Source: Massospora cicadina (Eukaryota; Entomophthoromycota; Entomophthoromycetes; Entomophthorales; Entomophthoraceae). Taken from it: a stretch of 64,000 bases of DNA. Under the pieces are notes generated by a model. That model was not told the origin of the DNA. It made no database searches and saw only the letters and a list, made by a program, of their open reading frames with translations. The position numbers and the translations under genes are program-made. Of the stretch, positions 44,891 to 56,953 are shown piece after piece (position 1 is the first letter of the stretch; each line of letters begins with the position of its first letter). The stretch lies in contig JAKSZP010013345.1 in NCBI GenBank assembly GCA_022478985.1, positions 62,001-126,000 on the forward strand, written 5' to 3'.

Positions 44891-45444
44891 GGTAGACCTG
44901 CCACTTGACCAGGTATGTAAATTTGTCTCTGCAGATATTGGTCTCCATGATAGTTTTGACTTTACAATCTGCCTCACCAGGGCTTTCTAAGTATTTTTAC
45001 TGCTTATCTGCAATAGTCCCACAAACATCCTTAATTAGGAGACATGGAGGGAAAGGTAAGCTCAGAAGCCTTCAGGGAGCTCTAACTCGATTTTAATTTG
45101 TTGAACTGGCTGAGAAGGTTGGATGGGCTCAAAGCAAGGGGCCCAATTGTGGCACTAAATGGGGACAGAGTAGTTCTCAGCATTGATAAGAACCACATTC
45201 CCTTCCTTGTAGGCAGAGGGATCCAAACAGCGAGTGTAAGCCTTGATTTTTTGCTCTTGCAAGCCTTATTGTGAGACTTCAGAGCGGCGAGGTTCATCTC
45301 AATGTTGGTTACTATGTCATTGGTAGCAAGCATTACTCTATCAGATTTTCCTTCAAACATATGGGGCGTTGTTCATGGTTGGCAAAAAATGAGGTTATAC
45401 ATGTGGATGAGTAGATGGTTTGTTTTAGGCAATCTGGTAGAGAG
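44891..45444 (-). pseudogene. Chromovirus G: integrase C-terminus and chromodomain
   Basis: Minus strand in order: MLATNDIVTNIEMNLAALKS, YKEGNVVLINAENYSVP (the 'F..GD.V.L' box), KIELELPEGF, AYLSLHVS ('HPVFHVS') and KVKTIMETNICRDKFTYLVK then W (chromodomain start, about 44970-44900). Stops interrupt it. The upstream integrase core lies on the other side of element C, at 53637-53900. It is older than C. Confidence 0.6.
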
Positions 45445-46896
45445 TGTTAAGAATTATCTATAACTCTATCATCCCCTGAGAGGTGGTTTATAATGCACAG
45501 CCACACATCAAGGGAACTCGTCATTAGTAAAACAGGGAATAGGGCACCTAAAAAGGTGCCGGCGCACAGGGGACCTAAGGACAGAGTTATGAAATTGCAT
45601 ATTTAACTATATATCCTAAAAATACCGTCACTTGGTTGAACCCCCAAGAGGAATTTATGCCCAAGTGAAAAATTAGTGTCAGTATGTTTGGTTGCCTCGA
45701 TCAGGAGGATACTAGGGTTTACCAGATGTGCACCAAAGTCCAACGCTACTTTAGACAAAAGGTAATGACCTATGTTGTCAGAAATCTCCTCAAGGAGGTC
45801 TTCAAAGAGGTCAGACCAGGGGACCATCTAAAATTGGAACAAACGTCATTTCTATTAGAACCAGTTGACCAACAATGAAGATTGGTCACAAAACACTAAT
45901 TATAAAGAATTGGGGTTATCATTTTCCATCAGGAGATGCACTGCGCCCAATCCAACCATTAAGCATAAACTATCATCCGTAGTGGTATTATAGCTCAAGT
46001 ATGATCATACTCAGGTGATTGAATGCAATTGGATTTTGTAAGATTGGGTAATATGGTAGTCTGAACGATATTGAAGCACTATTTACCCAGAAAACATAAA
46101 ATACCATCCTCACATAATAAAAACTGGTGCATGCAATGCTAAGGATTTAACGCCCCTGTGTCCATCGCATGCACCCCCAGAACCAATGTCAAGAGCGTGT
46201 CTAAAAACGCTCACATTCCTTCAAAGATGGTAGGGAGGTACCCACCCCACAACTCAGGAACAACCTGCTAACACATTGGAATACAAGACTTTTCAAAGGA
46301 GGACGGTGCCCAGAGGGCCCAAAGCAATATTGCACAGAAGTTGTTATTTGTGACCTTTTGGAGGTTGGCAAAAAGTATAAAAAAGTGTTCATAAATAGAA
46401 TAAATGGGGGTTTATTATAATCAAGATGACCAACAAAGAAAGTTGGTCTCAGTAAATTGTTAAGAAACACATGGTGGAATCATTATTCATCAGATGAGGC
46501 ACTTCTCTCAAATGAACCAATAAAAACAACATGTCATCAGCTGTCATACTGTAGCTCAAGTAAACCTGAACTCATGTGATTGACTGAAGCTGAATCTTCC
46601 CAGATTTAGTAATATTAAAAAACTGAATGGGTCTTGGAACCCTATTCTTTAAATTAACCGCAAATTACCATCATAATTCTACAAATAACTGGTGCCTTTT
46701 AACGCCGTGGATGTAACGTTCATTTGGCCATCACGCGCACCCCCTGGAACAGCTTGGACATATCTTGCCTTTACCCAGCGAAGGTCCACGGTATGCTTCA
46801 AGTCAGTCAGGCCTGCCAACTTCGTTTTCTTGGCCTCCTCACGCACAGCTTTATCATTACAATCTGTTTCCTCAATTATGTCATTTTACCATGACA
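45445..46896 (-). repeat. C 3' LTR region, composite of two partial LTRs
   Basis: 45445 to about 46190 aligns with 52761 to about 53500 (for example CCCCTGAGAGGTGG, CACAGCCACACA, CTTAGACAAAAGGTAATGAC / CTTTAGACAAAAGGTAATGA, AATTATAAAGAATTGGGGT). From about 46198 a second LTR-like sequence begins. It repeats the middle landmarks (GACCAACAAAGAAAGTTGG) and carries the true terminus ATGTCATTTTACCATGACA. The total is 1452 bp against 876 bp for the 5' LTR, so one partial copy has been added or two elements have recombined. Confidence 0.6.
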
Positions 46897-46940
46897 TTAC
46901 CCTCCCATTCTGTTGGGGCTCCACCCCACCTCCAGGGGCT

Positions 46941-47983
46941 TCATCCAAGGAGAAGTTCTTGTAGGAAGGGGCCTGCTTCATGGCGGCGACATTTGTTTGC
47001 CTTGGGTCTTACTGTATAAAGGAAATGCATGTGGAACGCCTCAATGAGGACCTGGGAATGAACAAAGCCATAAGCTGGGACCCAGAATTTCTCTGGTGCA
47101 TCAAACACTTTCCATGACAGCAAGTATTCCAGTCTCCTTTTCACAAGATGGGAGGCTACCATCTCCTTTATTTCCCATTCTGGGGTCCCTTACACAAGGT
47201 GTGCCTCTGAAGTCTCAGGCGAGGACCCTCAAACAATGAAAACTTGCTCTCAAGGAAAACCGCAAAGCTATGAAATGACGAGTGGCGATCCACCTGGTAT
47301 GAGGCGTGGCCACCTTTATGACAGTGTACTTAGGTCCTATCCTCTTTGGACACATTTTCTGCATGGCTGCTTGATTAAGATATATTTAGTATCCAGAATC
47401 ATGAGATCTCCTTCCTTGTAGGCATGACCCACCCACCTCTTCCCATATGCATTTACCTTATATACCTTCATGGCGGCCTCCAAATTGGTGTTGACCCCTT
47501 CATGTAAGTTCTTGATGGATTTGGCAAAGTCCACCGCCGCTTCCACCTTGGATTCACCTCTGGGTTCCATATTAAGCGAAGGATCAAAAACATAGTTGGC
47601 GAAGAAGAGAGCACTAATGAAAAGCATACTAAGTGTTGTTATAACTAAATTTTGCCAGAAGATGAGAAGCCCAATAAGGATGCTTGATGCAGTGTACACT
47701 CCAAGAACTTCTTAAGGAACTGGTTCAGTCAATCTGTCTGCCCATCAGATTGGTGGTGACAGTCAGTAGATCAGCATGGAAGAATATAAAGAGCTTAAAA
47801 GATCCTCCCAAAACACAGATGTGAACTGAGGTCCATGGACACTAATAATTTTTGAGAACCCCATGGAGAGAAAACACCTGCAAAACGAATACCCTAGACA
47901 TCTCCATCGTTGTTACTGTGGCTTTACAAAGGTTGAAATTGGAGAACTTTGTAATCTGGTCCATCATTACCATATAGCATCAT
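46941..47983 (-). pseudogene. C chromodomain and integrase C-terminal half
   Basis: Chromodomain: MVASHLVKRRLEYLLSWKVF then DAPEKFWVPAYGF (about 47162-47040). Integrase: ATVTTMEMSRVFVLQVFSLH, GVLKN, NYVFDPSLNMEPRGESKVEA and KRWVGHAYKEGDLMILDTKY then ILIKQPCRK (about 47600-47345). The end reads KNFSLDEAPGGGVEPQQNGR then VMSW, entering the LTR in frame with the U3 peptide, apart from a TAA after VMSW. Confidence 0.75.
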
Positions 47984-48826
47984 TGTAAGGAGAGTTTCTA
48001 TAACTCTCCTGTTTCCAGCATGGTGGTGCTTGGTGCACCAAGCCAATGCAAGGAAACTAGCCGTTAATACCAAAGCTACTAGATCCCAGCAGAGGGTGCT
48101 GGAGCCATAATAACTAACGCAGCAGAGTGCGATAAATAACCACCCAAAAGCGCTGCGGTGCACAAGGGAAAAAGGGGTAAACGTCCCAGGTTGGAGGGTA
48201 TCTGAGCGAACCAACGGTGCATTAAGGGATAAGTTCATCGTAGTTAAAGTTGAATGGTTAATGTAGTGTGAGATCTCCTCAAAGGGGTCCATGCACAGGA
48301 TCGTTTGGAATATCAATTAATAAAAAATGGTAAAATGCGGAAAACTTTAAAGGGAAAGTTGACCAACAAGGAGTGTTGGTCGTGAAAACATATTTAAACT
48401 GAGTCAGGGTAATTATAGGTCTGTGGAAGTGGGCCCAAGCCTTGATGTTCTAATAGACACATGCTCCCACCTAATTTGGTTAAATACACTGAAACTGCCT
48501 TCACTTGAGTGATTGATTGCAGCTGTATTCTACCCAAACGCATAATTTCATAAATCAAATGGGTTTCAAAACCCCGTTCGCCAATCAACCAAATTGGACC
48601 ATCTTCGTTTGTCACATAGATCATCCATTTTAACGCTTGGGATGACACAAAGGGCTGGGCATTTTGCACCTCATTAGTACCAACCTTGGCATATTGGGCT
48701 TGTAACCAGTGTTGGTCTAATATGTGCTTAAGGTCAGGAAGAGCCTGAAGTTTCACCTTCTGGGCCTCCTTCACCCAGCCTTATCCTTGGCGTTGGTTCC
48801 CACTATCAAGTTTTTTAGCCATGACA
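47984..48826 (-). mobile_element. D: solo LTR of the A family inside C integrase
   Basis: 843 bp, TGTAAGG to CCATGACA on the plus strand, i.e. an A-type LTR in minus orientation. Perfect target copies ATCAT lie at 47979-47983 and 48827-48831. Removing it with one copy restores continuity of the integrase (MELPASEGHDAI, then MVMMDQITK, with one small frame change). The U3 peptide is recognisable (LQALPDLKHILDQHWLQAQY, EVQNAQP, EIMRLGRIQLQ). Confidence 0.9.
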
Positions 48827-48831
48827 ATCAT

Positions 48832-50950
48832 GGCCCTCAGACGCAGGTAGCTCCATAAAAAATCAACTTATAGGGAATTCCAGGGCCCCTCTGCCATTTT
48901 GGAAAGGTACCAACAACCCCAAAGAGAGGCTGGCGATTTGTTTTCATCCTATTGCAGACCAGGCACTCCTTAAAATATCTGCCAACCTTTGCGGCCATGC
49001 CCTTCAAGTTTTAGGTATTCCAGATAATCTCAAATGTCTTCGCCTTACCACAATGCCCTATAGTGATGCTGTCATGGTGCTCCTTAATTACTTCTAGACG
49101 GGAATGGTCCAGCAGGAACCTATAAACGCCCCTGGAACCATATCACGTCATGTTTTAAATGGTTCCCCAAGGTAATATCCTACCAATTCAACTCATATTT
49201 GGCAAGAACCATAGCATATTCCAATAATAGAGAATGGGAAAGGATGATTTTCCTGAACATACTATATTCCTTCAGATTCTTCAGAGCAGTAAGAACCAGC
49301 ATGCCTTCTGTGGAGGGTGGTTTCTCAATGCAATTTTAATTGGAGAAATTACCAATTGGGTATTGTGCAAATCCACCTCCTTTAGAACAAAAGCTAAAGA
49401 AGGGTTCTGACTTAGAGCATCAGCCAAACCATTCTCTTTGCCCTTTGTAAACTCATAGGAGAACACAAATTGAGCCATGGTCTCATGCCAATGGGTTTGT
49501 CAATGGTTCAGTACATTAGGAGCGCGATAATACAATAGGGCACAGTGATCTGTGCAGATGCAGAATAGCCGGAAAGAACCACATAATTGATGCTGCCAAA
49601 TAAGTTAGTGCTTTTACTGCCTCCAGGAAAACTTTGTCATAAACCGCATAAATTAACTCAGACAGAGACATTTTCCAAGATGAAATATCCCATGGGATGC
49701 TTAACTACATCTTCACCCTCCTGTAAGAGTGCAGTAGCAATGGCATAGTTGGAAGTATCTGTGGCCACTATAAATTAAATATCAGGATCCACATTATGGA
49801 GAACTGACGTTGACAGCAGAGTACATTTAACTTATTGGAAGGCATCCTCTAGTGCAGGGGCCATTGAAGAACTTTGGCATCACTAGCCTTATATAAAGGC
49901 GCTGCTACCTCAAAAAAATGGCGTAGACTTTTAAGGAAGGTTCAAGCCCTTAATAAAGCTCCTAAACTCCTTAATTGAGGTTCGTGTGGGCAACTCATGA
50001 ATTGCCTTCCCCTTGTTAAGAGTAATTATGTGGCCTTGATTGAGAATAATTTATCCCAGGAATGTGACCTAGAACTTAAAAAATCGCAATTACTTATTTT
50101 CAGGGTCAGCTTCGCCACCCTCAAATGCTCAACTACTTGCTGCAATCGGATTGCATGGGATGTGGGATCAGGGGAAACACCAGAATGTCATCAATGTATG
50201 CTACTGCGCATATTCCCAGAAACTCCTCAAGGACACATCAATATGACGTTGGAAAACTGTGGGCGCATTATTAAGACCAAAAAGTATTCCCAAGAATTGG
50301 AAAATCACCTTCCTGGTTCATAATGCAATGAGCAACTCCTGGCTTTATTTTGATGAATATCTGGATGAAAGAATTCAGCTAATACAATTAGGAGAAGACT
50401 TTAGCCTTCTCCACATAGTGAGTAATTTGTGCTTTACCAATATGGGATGCAGATCTAGTATGGTGACGTCATTCAGGATCCCTAGTCCTTGAACAGGTGA
50501 GAGTACCATCTGCATTTTCCACAAAGAGAAGTGGGGAGCATACCAGAGAGTTACGCTGACTAATGGTACCTTTTGCTAACTGATCTTTAACCCACACTTC
50601 CAAGGCTGCATCCTCCTGTAAAGTTAAAAATAGATGGTAGAGGGCATATGCACCATGTCAAACATGAGTTTAAAAATGCAATTAAACTCTGAATGAGCTG
50701 GTAAAACATGGGCAGAAGTCGCATCAAATAAAGATTACAACTCCTCCAAAGAGGAAGATAAGGGTACCTCTGAAGTGGGCTGCAGCAGAGGCGCAAAGAT
50801 GAGCGTGTGTACCTTGGAAATTAGGGCAAATTGGCTTAAGAGTTGCCATCAAACAAAGTTATTACTAATTCCTGACCACTTGCCAGAGATAGAACAAAAT
50901 ATTAGAATTCAGGTTGGTTCTGACATCAAATTTATGCCACCACTCCACTC
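48832..50950 (-). pseudogene. C integrase N-terminus, RNase H and reverse transcriptase
   Basis: The integrase start lies toward 49260 (FKECLVCNRMK-like HHCC region). RNase H: MAQFVFSYEFTKGKENGLAD then ALSQNPSLAFVLKEVDLHNT (49478-49400), parallel to A's FAFYYKFTKGDDNCLADALS then RNSTL. RT pieces follow up to about 50800, with many frame breaks. Clearly the same family as A, but more decayed. Confidence 0.65.
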
Positions 50951-52750
50951 TCAAAATTATTGGGTACAGGAGATTTTTTTGTGGAAGCGTTCAGAAAAAT
51001 TATACCCACCAACTTGATAATCTACCAGACCCTGAACCTTCATTGTGAGAATACTCTTGAAGGACCTTACCCTAACCATACCACCAGGAAAGTAGTTCAA
51101 CTCAAGGTAGTCATCCAAGTCTTGATCAATAAAAATTCTCAGAGGCACCAGTATAACTAAAATCATTGTTCTGAATTTTCCTAAAGGAGATGCAAGCGTA
51201 TCAGAAAGAAGAAAATAACCTGATTAGCCTTTATTCTCCACAGAGATAAAGCCAACAACATATATCCACTAAAAACTTTATCAGGCACAATCATGTGCCC
51301 ATGATAAGTTTTTCATCAAAAATGGAGAGGGATAATTGTCTACTCTCACCACTGAGGACACATACCCCGCATTATACTCACCAATGGCATACATATCTGT
51401 AAATTGCAACCACAGTTTCTTAATTACCTTATGTGTATTGATTATAGTGGGGGTTAAGCGCAGGTTCTCAGGGGTAATTTGGTACACAGAACTGACTCCA
51501 AGCTGGACCCACAAGAGCTGTAAAATCAGAACATTCAAATTTACATAATTTCTTTTATAAAATGCGTTTTTGGGCGTCAATGTTACCATACCTAATCTGA
51601 TAGCCAACTGATCATCACTATCCAACATCATCATTACAAGACTTACCTGTTGCTGGCTCAGATCATTCCCCAGGGCAGAGCGTCAGAGGGGAAACTATAT
51701 CACATGAACTGTTCAATATTAAATTTTGGGCTAGACTCATCCAAACCATTAAATCCCCAAAATGGAAGGAGGATAAGTGGATAGTTCTGACCAATTCAGA
51801 GAAAAATCCATATTGTCAGGCACTATATAGTTAGGTGCCACTGTGGGTAACATCATCGCAGCTAAATTGACTGAAATATTTAATAAAGATTTGGTACTAG
51901 ACCCCTGCCCCCTTTCAAGTTTATCTGAAACTGAAGGAATGAAAGGATAAGACTCCTCCCATTTCAGAGGCGTGCGCAAGTTTTTGAGATGTTAGTTATA
52001 GGTGCCTCCTTAAGTGGAACAATGATGACCAATTACCTGACCCTTTTCCGGTTGAGGTGGGGAAATCACCCCCAAAGAGCTTCAATTACATGATTAAAGT
52101 TGGTAGGGGGAGCTTGTCATACTGGGGGCGTTCCTTGCAGGAACATCCAATGTTGCATGGAGAAAAAACGTTTTAACACCATCTGACAGTGGCAGGTTCT
52201 GATACTAGTAGAAAAAATTTATTTAAATATTTCTATAAAGGGCTTTCAGCCTGACGCAAAGCAAAGAACTCATAGAAGGATTGGAAGGATGACTCATCTG
52301 GAAAACGCTGATCCAGTAACCATTCTTAATCTCCGCAGATTTCCATAAAATTGGCTATGCGTGGAACACTATAAAAACTCAATCAGCTGGACCAGGGGAC
52401 AGCTGGTACAAAAACCACCTCAAGAGAGGTTGTATGAGAATTACCTAATACTTAAAAGAAGCTTCTAAAGCAATGAAAGCAAGCGCATGTTGGACTCCAA
52501 CAAGACTTCTGGGTAAGTCTATGAATTGCACTAACAGGATTGAAAAGGGTCTGAGACCACCAGTTACAAGCAGGAAGGGTGGGAATTTCCCAAGGCAATA
52601 GCTATAATAAGGCTGAGACGCACTACCTTTAAACCGTATGCAAACCCCTGCGGTGAGCACCATAAAGACCATATTTAAACAGCTAATGCACCCAGTTAAT
52701 GCTCCTAGAGAGCCCTACATGGCTTATTTGCTTGCTTTAATAAAAAAATT
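50951..52750 (-). pseudogene. C gag and protease
   Basis: The protease area (51166-50957) has FIDQDLDDYLELNYFPGGMV, then KVQGLVDYQVGGYNFSERF, matching A's FMDQRLANYLELSYLPGGMV. The catalytic DTG has decayed. Upstream, VYQITPENLRLTPTIINTHK and AGYVSSVVRVDNYPSPF match A. Gag fragments lie at 51979-51749 and near 52670-52450. Unlike A, C keeps about 1.1 kb of gag, so C shows what A lost. Confidence 0.65.
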
Positions 52751-52760
52751 AGTTGACTAA

Positions 52761-53636
52761 TGGCAAGAGAGTTTCTGTACCTCTCTCATCCCCTGAGAGG
52801 TGGCGCTGAATGCACAGCCACACAATAAGGGAACTCATCACTAGTAATACTGGAAAAAAGGCACCCTAAAAAGGTGTTGATGCACAGGGGACCAAGAACA
52901 AAATTTATAAATTTTATAAGTAATTAGATATCCTAAAAAAGCCAATACTTGGTTGAACCCCAATGTGGAGTCCATAACCAAGTGCAAATCAGTGTCGGAG
53001 TGCTTGGATGCTTCAATCTGGAGAGAACCAGAATTTCCCATGTGTGAAAAAAGTCCATCGTTACCTTAGACAAAAGGTAATGACCTATGTTGTCAGAAAG
53101 CTCCTTTATGAGCTCTGCAAAGAGGTCAACTAAGAAACCATCTAAAAAATAAAATTAATGTAGTTTATTCAAACCAGTTGACCAACAAAGAAGGTTGATC
53201 ATGAAACACAAATTATAAAGAATTGGGGTATAACTTTCCATTGGTCGATTCACTTTGCCCAATCCAACCAATAAGCTTAACCACCATCTTTTTTGTACTA
53301 TATATGAGTACACTTTCACTCAGATGATTGAATGCAATTGGATCTTGCTATAGTGTAAATATGGTAAAATGAAAAGGTACAAAATCCTATTTCCCTAGAA
53401 ATGTAATGTAACATCCTTATTAATAAATACTGTTGCGCCGCAAGGCTGAGGATGTAACTTCCTCTGACCATCACGTGTAATCCCATAACCAACTTAGGCA
53501 TATTTTTCCCTTATCAAAGGTTAATAAAGGGTGTGCTTCAAATCAGGAAGGTTTATTGGCTTGTTCCTCTTGGACACTTCACGCTCTGCCTTATTTTTAC
53601 AATATGTCCCTACAATTATGTCATTTTCCCATGACA
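52761..53636 (-). repeat. C 5' LTR
   Basis: 876 bp, TGGCAAGAGAG to CCATGACA on the plus strand. On the minus strand its start encodes NDIIVGTYCKNKAE and INLPDLKHTL, a diverged form of the U3 peptide of element A. Inside the LTR the sequence TTAGTCAACTAA occupies the primer-site position. Confidence 0.8.
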
Positions 53637-53900
53637 GATAGGAAGCAGGTGGTCCATGTTTTCTGCTGAGCTGGGATGTAGGAAGAGAAGAAATCAGAGC
53701 TTAATGCATAGGTTGGAAAAGAGGTGGTCCCAAAAAAGAGAAATAAACCAACGGACATAATTGAATAAAACTTTATAGGTAGGCCATGTCTTGAAAAATC
53801 TCTTTGATGACCAATTTAGCCATTTCCTTTGGGGTGGTGCGCGAGTTTCAGGGGATAAATTATGAATACTTGATGAGCTAGTTGTTATAATTTCAAAAAT
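53637..53900 (-). pseudogene. Chromovirus G integrase core
   Basis: In shifting minus frames: KEMAKLVIKEIFQDMAYL, then FISLFWDHLFSNLCIKL and FLHPSSAENMDHLLP. These correspond to the Gypsy core (A.LFI.EI...HG.P, then SDRG..F.S.FW..L...LGIKL..SSAYHPQ.DGQ.E). It joins the 44891-45444 piece when C is removed. Confidence 0.5.
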
Positions 53901-54544
53901 ATTTTGCAGATATGCTGAAGGGTTTCTTTCACAGAGTTGAATCTACTGAGCAATAGAAAGGATGATATGGAGATCACTAGTCCTTGGGACATCAAAAATT
54001 AAAAAATAAAATATATGAAGCAATTGCCCCAACAACACCTATTTATTTTAACGTAATATCTTCAGTGGATCCTTGATGCTCCGCTCTCTATTTCCTAATA
54101 ACAATCCTCCTCTTTCAATCTTCTTTTATCACTTATATGTTAATGAAATTGGTTGGTACCAACCTTTTTCTTAGACTATTTATTCCGCCATATTATCATT
54201 GGTTCTGGCAGAGTCTATATTCATTAACTTCATAATCGCCTTAGTTTGAGGCGATTTACCAATTATTTGTCATGCATCAACATCTACTAACCGCCTTATT
54301 TGAATGCGATCCAATAACCATCTACTCTGACCTATTAATGTCTCATCCCAAGGTGCTTGAATATTCATACTCTATCATTATTTTCAATGGATTCTAACTG
54401 ATCCGCTATGGCTATTTTGGACTTATTGTCCAGTCTTAAAAGAATCTCAACATTACTTCCCTCTTTTGATTGGAAGATAAGGCTCCTATTTCTTATACAC
54501 CTGGAGGAACTTCGCATGCACTCAGTTAATAATCTGACTTCTCA
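53901..54544. other. unassigned stretch between G and L7
   Basis: AT-rich, with no clear frame. A minus-strand piece near 54450 reads LLRLDNKSKIAIADQLESIE but matches no motif I know. It could be decayed pol of G or 3' sequence of F. Confidence 0.35.
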
Positions 54545-54705
54545 TGGGGTCTCTTAATTATACTGCTAAATTCAATTTTCAAATATTACAATTACCCAGA
54601 GATTTAGCTTAACGAATCTAATGAACAATGGTGGTAAAGTCCTCTAACCGCACCTCCAATGCTTTGGAAATCACTCTAGATCACTCCAAATCACAAAGCC
54701 CTTGA

Positions 54706-56830
54706 TTGCTGACTTGTGCATCAACTCGTACAACCCGCTCCCAAACTGCTTCTGCTTTTGCAGATGCAGACCAGTTTTTATTAGACCACGGTTGGATCCC
54801 AAATGATACCACCACTTTACAGCCTACCCCATCATCTCTGTGTCGACTGAGGGTCACTCAATTAGTGCGCCCCACCTTGGAGGGACATCTAAGGCTTTAC
54901 TACGGTAGTAGGGAGTATTGAAGCTCCCAATACCGCGCATGGGGTTTGGATGGCTTTGCCAACTGCCTCCATTTCGGAAATCAGCCTGGGCACCAAACCT
55001 GAATCGTCAGAAAGTGTTGAATCAGTTGGTCATCATTTTTTCACTTCCAATGTTACCCAAAGCAGCCAAACTGAATCTTTAATAATTGTTGAATCAGTTG
55101 GCCGTCATTTAAATAGTTAAAAGGCAACCAACGCGCCTCAACTGAATCAATCCTAAGTGGTAAATCAGTTAGCCATAATATTCATCAAAATCAAAATCAA
55201 AATTCAAATGGGACTAGCTAAATAGCCAATCAACCAGCTGAAAAATCCCTACCAGTATCTTCTGATAGTCAGATGAAGGCCGGAGTAATAGATTGGTTTG
55301 ATGATGAGCCAGAATTACCCAATCAATTGGCATGGAATAAGCCCAAACCAGGTAAGCCTACCCAATCTGCAAAAATCAAGTACCTACTGGGAATGCCCAG
55401 CAGGGGCCACCGCGTAAATCCAGAGGAATGCCAGCGCCTCCGTCTGGTATTCCCCCCATGGGGATTTACTAAAATAAAATAAATTAAATTTAAATTTATA
55501 TTTAATGTAAATGTAAATGTAAACAAAAATAAGCGAGTGAAGGATTCTTAAGGCGCATGGCAGAAAAAACTAGTGCCTGCACCACCCACCATTGACCCTC
55601 ATGAAGCTGCTTTTGTGGCTGAAGTGAGGAAGAGATGGGCAGAAACTCGCTCACAATGTGCATTCCCTAGGTCCGCTCTTGCTCATGCAGTTAGAGTCTA
55701 CTATGGGCATAATCCTGTTGAGTTTTTATGCAAGGGATTATTTTAGTTATTTTGAAGCCATAGCCAGAGCTTTTCCAGTAGACACTCCTATTTATGAAGT
55801 GGTGGAAAGCCACTATATTGATGTAGGGCTTACAACTGCAGCAGATGCAGACCGTGAAGCCTCAGTTACAATTGGGATTCCGCATTACTCTCTTCATGTA
55901 CTGAGAACTAGATCTAACTTTGAGAAAATTTCCTGGGTAACTTTTTCAAGTTCCAACTACAGTGGACCCAGAGTCCCTAAAGCTTGCGCTTCATCAGGGA
56001 TTGATGGAATTTGGGTCAGTGCTATCAGTAGACCAGTGCGCACCAGCCTATTATGCCCCAACCCAGAGGGCTCATATTGCTAGGAAATCATTTATCCCCA
56101 ACCCAATTGTGGCACGCAACATTAAAGTTATCCCACGTGCTGCAGACATTGGATCCTGTTCAGAAATCTTCTTTGTTGATCCAGACCATTCACGACCACG
56201 TTGCTCATGGTGTAATGCTTTGGGCCACCTATATAATAGTTGTACATCTCGTAAACAAGCTCTCTCATCTAGTAGCCAAGTCCCTATGACAGGTAAGAAA
56301 CGCTCCCATACAGAAGCAGCGGCAATCCCACAACCAACCCACTGGGTGCCCGTACAGGATCTCACCCCTCTGCTCTTCGTGTAGCAGTTGAGAAGGCACA
56401 GACAGTAGCACAACTTTATTCCCTTAATGTGGAAAACCCTCTCCCTATGGGAACCCCTTCTAAATTGCCAGACCCTTCACCAGCCCAAAACAAGCGCAAA
56501 TCTGCTTCTCATCAAGCTAACACAGTGGAAGCCAGCCCAGGGTGGCATCTAAAACGAATTCAATAACACAAAATACCCCAAGGGTGAAACAGGCATGGAG
56601 TACCCCAAGTTGGGGTGGAGGCTCCGAGTCATTGCCAACCCCACCATCTACGGGTATTGCAACTCAGACGCCATTTTCAGTACTGAAGGAGGTGCCTATG
56701 GACTCTGATACATCAGATGATGCACAAATGGAGGAGTCTATGGAGCACCCTCAAGATACTCCTGTGCAAAGCAGCGGGGGAAGTATCTTGGACTGGCTTA
56801 CAGGCTCCTCAGCCCCATTAACTTAGGATA
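54706..56830 (+). pseudogene. L7 ORF1, CCHC gag-like protein
   Basis: It includes CASTRTTRSQTASAFADADQ (L6 has STRITRSQAAA), VYYGHNPVEF, YFSYFEAIARAFPVDTPIYE, HYIDVGLTTAADAD and SNFEKISWVTFS. The zinc knuckle CSWCNALGHLYNSC is at 56202-56243. The end has GGSILDWLTGSSAPLT, matching L6. Several frame changes. It does not have the 378-bp duplication of L6. Confidence 0.75.
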
Positions 56831-56953
56831 ATCCTCCACTTTGTTGATCAGCACAGATTGCTGCAAAGTGTCAAGACCAAGGACTAAAAATGAGCAGCCT
56901 TACAGATCCAGGTGGAAGCTCCGGTAACCCCCAGGATACGGAGGGGGACAGCT

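Larger units (their letters stand above)
45445..53636 (-). mobile_element. Chromovirus C (same family as A), inserted in G
   Basis: The 5' LTR is 52761-53636. The 3' side is a composite LTR, 45445-46896. Outer flanks GAGAG (45440-45444) and GATAG (53637-53641) fit a 5-bp target duplication with one change. Inside, on the minus strand: gag, protease, RT, RNase H, integrase (split by solo LTR D) and chromodomain. The polypurine tract abuts the 3' LTR. It is heavily decayed, with few open stretches above 100 codons. Confidence 0.82.
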
